Assembly: GCF_040239565.1 (NCBI RefSeq)
Contig: NZ_JBEHWS010000016.1
Location: forward strand, 23,208 to 87,207
Reading direction: 5' to 3'
Length of the DNA stretch: 64,000 bases
Origin: Fulvimarina sp040239565
Lineage (GTDB): Bacteria > Pseudomonadota > Alphaproteobacteria > Rhizobiales > Rhizobiaceae
The notes under the pieces were generated by a model. It searched no databases. It had not been told where the DNA came from and worked only from the letters and a program-made list of their open reading frames with translations. Made by a program: the position numbers and the translations under genes. Below, piece by piece: positions 61,646 through 64,000 of this stretch (the stretch's first letter is position 1; each line of letters opens with the position of its first letter).

Positions 61646-62852
61646 CGCGGCCTGGCTGACGATCGTCGGCATTGGTGAAGACGGGCTTTCGGCTCTGTCC
61701 GACGAAACCCATATCGCTATCGCCGAAGCCGACGCCATCTTCGGCGGCGATCGTCATCTCGCAATGCTCGGCTCCACAAGAGCCGAACAGACCGCATGGG
61801 CCTCGCCCTTCGAAGCCAATCTCGAAGCCATCGAGAATCTTGCCGGCGAGAACGTCGTCGTTCTCGCGACCGGCGATCCGCTCTGGTACGGCGTCGGCGC
61901 GACGCTTTCAAAGCGCTTCGGCCCCGAATCCCTCCGCGTCATTCCGTCTCTTTCCGCGTTTCAGCTGGCTGCCGCTCGCCTCGTCTGGCCGCTTCAGGAC
62001 TGCACCTGCCTGACGGCCCATGGCCGGCCCGTCGAAAACCTCGTCCGGCACGCCGCCCCCGACGCCCGGCTGATCGTCCTCACCAGCGGCAGGGACGGGC
62101 CGCGCGAGATCGCCAAGCTTCTCACCGCGAGGGGGTACGGTCAGAGCCGGCTTGTCGTCTGCGAAAATCTCGGCGGCTACGACGAGCGGGTGCGCGAGAC
62201 ACGCGCCGCCGATTTTCACCTCCCGGATGTCGGCCCCCTGAACACGGTCGCCATCGAATGCCGCGCCGGGCTCGCCGCGACACCGCGCCCGCGCGTTCCG
62301 GGCCTGCCGGACGATGCCTTCGTCCACGATGGCAAGATGACCAAGCGTGTCATGCGGGCGCTCGCCATTGCGGCGCTGGCGCCGACGCCGGGTGATCTCC
62401 TGTGGGATGTGGGTGCCGGCTGCGGTTCCATCGGCATTGAATGGCTGCGCGCCGACGCCCGGCTGTCGGCCATCGCGATCGAGCCGCGCGAAGACCGCTG
62501 CGCGATGATCGCCGAGAACGCCAGCGCGCTTGGCACGCCGGACCTTCGGATCGTCGCCGGCGAAGCACCGGCCGCCTTCACGGATCTGCCGGCACCGGAC
62601 GCCATCTTCATCGGCGGCGGGCTCACTGACGGCATCTTTGACGCCTGCTGGGAGAACCTCAAGCCGGGCGGGCGTCTCGTCGCCCATGCCGTGACGCTGG
62701 AATCTGAGGCGATCCTGATCGATCTCCACGCCCGCTTCGGCGGCGAACTCTCACGCATCGGCGTCGAGATCGCTGAAAAGGTCGGGCCCTATCGCGGCTT
62801 CAAACCATCGATGACGGTGGTTCATTGGCATGTGACGAAGGGTCGGGATTGA
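61635..62852 (+). CDS. cobL: Precorrin-6Y C5,15-methyltransferase (decarboxylating)
   Basis: 405 residues, the normal CobL length: CbiE domain at ~1-205 (LTIVGIGEDGLSALSDE, ATGDPLWYGVG and SLSAFQLAAARL) and CbiT domain at ~215-405 with the SAM site WDVGAGCGSIGIEW. It methylates C5 and C15 and decarboxylates the acetate side chain of precorrin-6Y in aerobic cobalamin synthesis. It overlaps the CobH fusion gene by 11 bases. In most Alphaproteobacteria further cob genes (cobM, cobJ, cobI, cobK) would follow; here the coding density stops instead. Confidence 0.95.
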   Translation: MADDAAWLTIVGIGEDGLSALSDETHIAIAEADAIFGGDRHLAMLGSTRAEQTAWASPFEANLEAIENLAGENVVVLATGDPLWYGVGATLSKRFGPESLRVIPSLSAFQLAAARLVWPLQDCTCLTAHGRPVENLVRHAAPDARLIVLTSGRDGPREIAKLLTARGYGQSRLVVCENLGGYDERVRETRAADFHLPDVGPLNTVAIECRAGLAATPRPRVPGLPDDAFVHDGKMTKRVMRALAIAALAPTPGDLLWDVGAGCGSIGIEWLRADARLSAIAIEPREDRCAMIAENASALGTPDLRIVAGEAPAAFTDLPAPDAIFIGGGLTDGIFDACWENLKPGGRLVAHAVTLESEAILIDLHARFGGELSRIGVEIAEKVGPYRGFKPSMTVVHWHVTKGRD

Positions 62853-63416
62853 AACAACATTGGCGGTGTGGTCCGACCCAGGACACCTGCGGTTCGCATG
62901 CCCGTTTCGAAATCGGCCGATGCTTGGCGTTTTTCAAATTGTGTTCAGGTGCAGTCTGCTCGGTGATAAAGCTTAAACGGATTTATCAATTCTGTTTCCG
63001 CCCTCGGTTCGACATGGTCTCGTTGAAACATCATAAAATAAAAATATTATAGAAAAATACAAACGGGTTGATGTTCACTTGAAACGTAATAAGGAGGGCA
63101 GATACCGCAGTTTAATCGGCGCGGCTTTCGGCGGCTCGAAACTTGATATCGAGTAACTTAACGAGTCGGCCGACGAACAAGCCATATCTATCAGGAATGG
63201 TCTGTCGATAAACAAGGCGATGGTTTTGTGCGCTGAACGTCGAGGCCACTCTGTGTTGCGTGTGTTTTCTTGTGACGCGGCTGCTGAAGGCATGGAGGAT
63301 GGTCCCCCCAAGTAGCTTCAATTTGCATCATTGCCCGAAAAATCGTTCGGCCATCCTCGTCTTCTACCAATACGGTCGATTATTCTAGTTCAAGACCGCT
63401 AACCTGAGCGGTTTGT
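62853..63416. other. Sparsely coding, AT-richer region after cobL
   Basis: About 560 bp. The composition changes sharply soon after the cobL stop, with an AT-rich patch around 63030-63100 that contains runs such as ATAAAATAAAAATATT. Two minus-strand frames of 69-78 codons exist but have no family resemblance or good ribosome binding site. Nothing else was recognised. Confidence 0.6.
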
Positions 63417-63668
63417 CTATTGGATATTCGGATATCCATGCGACCAATTCGCTTTCACGTTCATCGTTGCGGTGAAAATGCGGTCATCATTCTCATTGCG
63501 TACATAAACTGACGCAAAATACTCATCGCCATTAGGCAGATCGTCAGCAGCAATAAGCGGTAAACTTGCTATTGCGATGCGTCGGACACTTTCCAGCGTC
63601 GTCTCTTCCGAACCGATTTTATCGGTTATGAATTTGTATTTCGTTTCGACGTCGAAAAAATATCGCAC
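63417..63668 (-). CDS. DUF6894 family small protein
   Basis: 83 residues. The opening MRYFFDVETKYKFITDKIG and the end DDRIFTATMNV are the pattern of DUF6894: a short protein starting (P)RYxFDV, with a D(E)xG near residue 17 and xExxxVxDExGxxxFxxxxxF at the end. Such proteins are common in Alphaproteobacteria and often near mobile DNA. Function unknown. It is AT-richer than the genes to its left. Confidence 0.7.
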   Translation of the reverse strand: MRYFFDVETKYKFITDKIGSEETTLESVRRIAIASLPLIAADDLPNGDEYFASVYVRNENDDRIFTATMNVKANWSHGYPNIQ

Positions 63669-63889
63669 GGTATTACCTCGGATTTCCGAGGCTCGAATGC
63701 GTGCGCGAAGGCAACGATATCAACGGATTAAAAATCTTTGAGGGCTGGTATTGCGCAGCGAAACCCTCGATTTCGATTGGTATAGCAAGAAATGTAGAGA
63801 TATCAAGAGGTGGTTTTAGTCTCGAACTTGCCGGCTCTGACATCGAAACATTTTCGTTCTATTCTGTTTTGATGCCAGCCTGATTTCCA

Positions 63890-64000
63890 GCGCGAAGTGC
63901 AACACCCCAGAGCCGATGTATGATCGGCTCGGTTGTCCAGACCAATTGGAGTGTTGCGTTGCCATCCTACGTCCATCTTTCATCTCTCGAAAGAGAACAG
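63890..64000 (+). mobile_element. Left end of a probable IS30-family insertion sequence
   Basis: From about 63890 the DNA has nested inverted repeats: GCAACACCCCA at 63898 facing TGGAGTGTTGC near 63956, and inside them GAGCCGA/TCGGCTC. Just after, a frame begins with a TTG and reads PSYVHLSSLEREQ before the window ends; this is the start pattern of IS30-type transposases, whose N-terminal helix-turn-helix (HTH_38) reads (Y)xHLxxxER(E)xI. The element runs off the window, so the right end is unseen and the exact left end is a guess. Confidence 0.5.
63959..64000 (+). CDS. IS30-family transposase, N-terminal fragment (runs off window)
   Basis: Only 14 codons are visible, TTG start then PSYVHLSSLEREQ. 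The YxHLSxxEREQ pattern is that of the HTH_38 domain at the start of IS30 transposases. Too short for certainty. Confidence 0.45.
   Translation, partial: MPSYVHLSSLEREQ

Noticed and set aside
60494..61738. 414-codon minus-strand frame opposite the cobH fusion
   Set aside because: Antisense of a conserved CobH domain; the translation has no recognisable family.
63075..63311. 78-codon minus-strand frame in the AT-rich region
   Set aside because: No ribosome binding site, no family resemblance and overlapping frame alternatives.
63701..63883. 60-codon plus-strand frame beside the DUF6894 gene
   Set aside because: GTG start with no clear ribosome binding site and no recognised family; could be a decayed remnant, but not supported.
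1..64000. CRISPR arrays, prophage genes or restriction-modification systems
   Set aside because: No regularly spaced repeats and no integrase, phage structural or methylase/nuclease cluster were seen on either strand.

Overview
This 64 kb window is GC-rich, densely coding chromosomal DNA of an alphaproteobacterium, most likely of the Rhizobiales/Hyphomicrobiales. The evidence is gene content and order: dapF-mtaB-ftsY, ffh-rpsP with a long Ala/Glu/Lys S16 tail, ctaA beside a DUF2842 gene, argC, a cyoABCD-SURF1 operon, cob genes of the aerobic cobalamin pathway, and small families such as RHH_4, DUF1737, DUF2842 and DUF6894. I would not name a genus. Most of the window is core genome; only the last ~1.1 kb looks accessory.

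Layout. 0-5 kb: 3' end of a YafK-type L,D-transpeptidase, a frameshifted DUF4269 gene, and a proVWX glycine-betaine/proline importer. 5-8 kb: a GMC oxidoreductase, its Tat-exported small subunit and a glyoxalase in one operon. 8-16 kb: regulators and small conserved proteins, a DUF3179 protein, a CitE-like CoA-ester lyase, TspO, DUF2842, haem A synthase and a homocysteine methyltransferase. 16-25 kb: dienelactone hydrolase, argC, the quinol oxidase operon cyoABCD plus SURF1, a divergent MFS transporter and tRNA-Pro(CGG). 25-35.6 kb: ftsY (frame broken at an A9 run), mtaB, dapF, a new 47-codon membrane ORF, an MFS transporter, a DksA-like protein, an exo/endonuclease-phosphatase protein, then ffh-rpsP. 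35.7-43.4 kb: pbpC and a large thioester alpha-2-macroglobulin. 43.5-50 kb: an SDR and an RND efflux operon with a divergent TetR regulator and an AcrR-like operator. 50-53.5 kb: an MHYT-GGDEF-EAL protein translationally coupled to a BLUF blue-light sensor, then a Crp/Fnr regulator. 53.5-59.8 kb: a branched-chain-type solute-binding protein and an acyl-CoA catabolic cluster. 60-62.9 kb: a two-domain CobH fusion and cobL. 62.9-64 kb: AT-richer, sparsely coding DNA with a DUF6894 gene and the left end of a probable IS30-family insertion sequence.

How it fits together. Respiratory genes cluster: ctaA lies ~4 kb from a quinol oxidase operon that carries its own SURF1, which fits a haem-A-containing (ba3-type) quinol oxidase. 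The two SRP GTPases, ftsY and ffh, are within 7 kb of each other. pbpC and the macroglobulin form the known periplasmic defence/peptidoglycan pair. The BLUF gene coupled to a fully equipped c-di-GMP enzyme is the best candidate here for an uncharacterised signalling module. The most surprising sequence-level signal is the perfect A_AAA_AAA slippery site where the essential ftsY gene changes frame.
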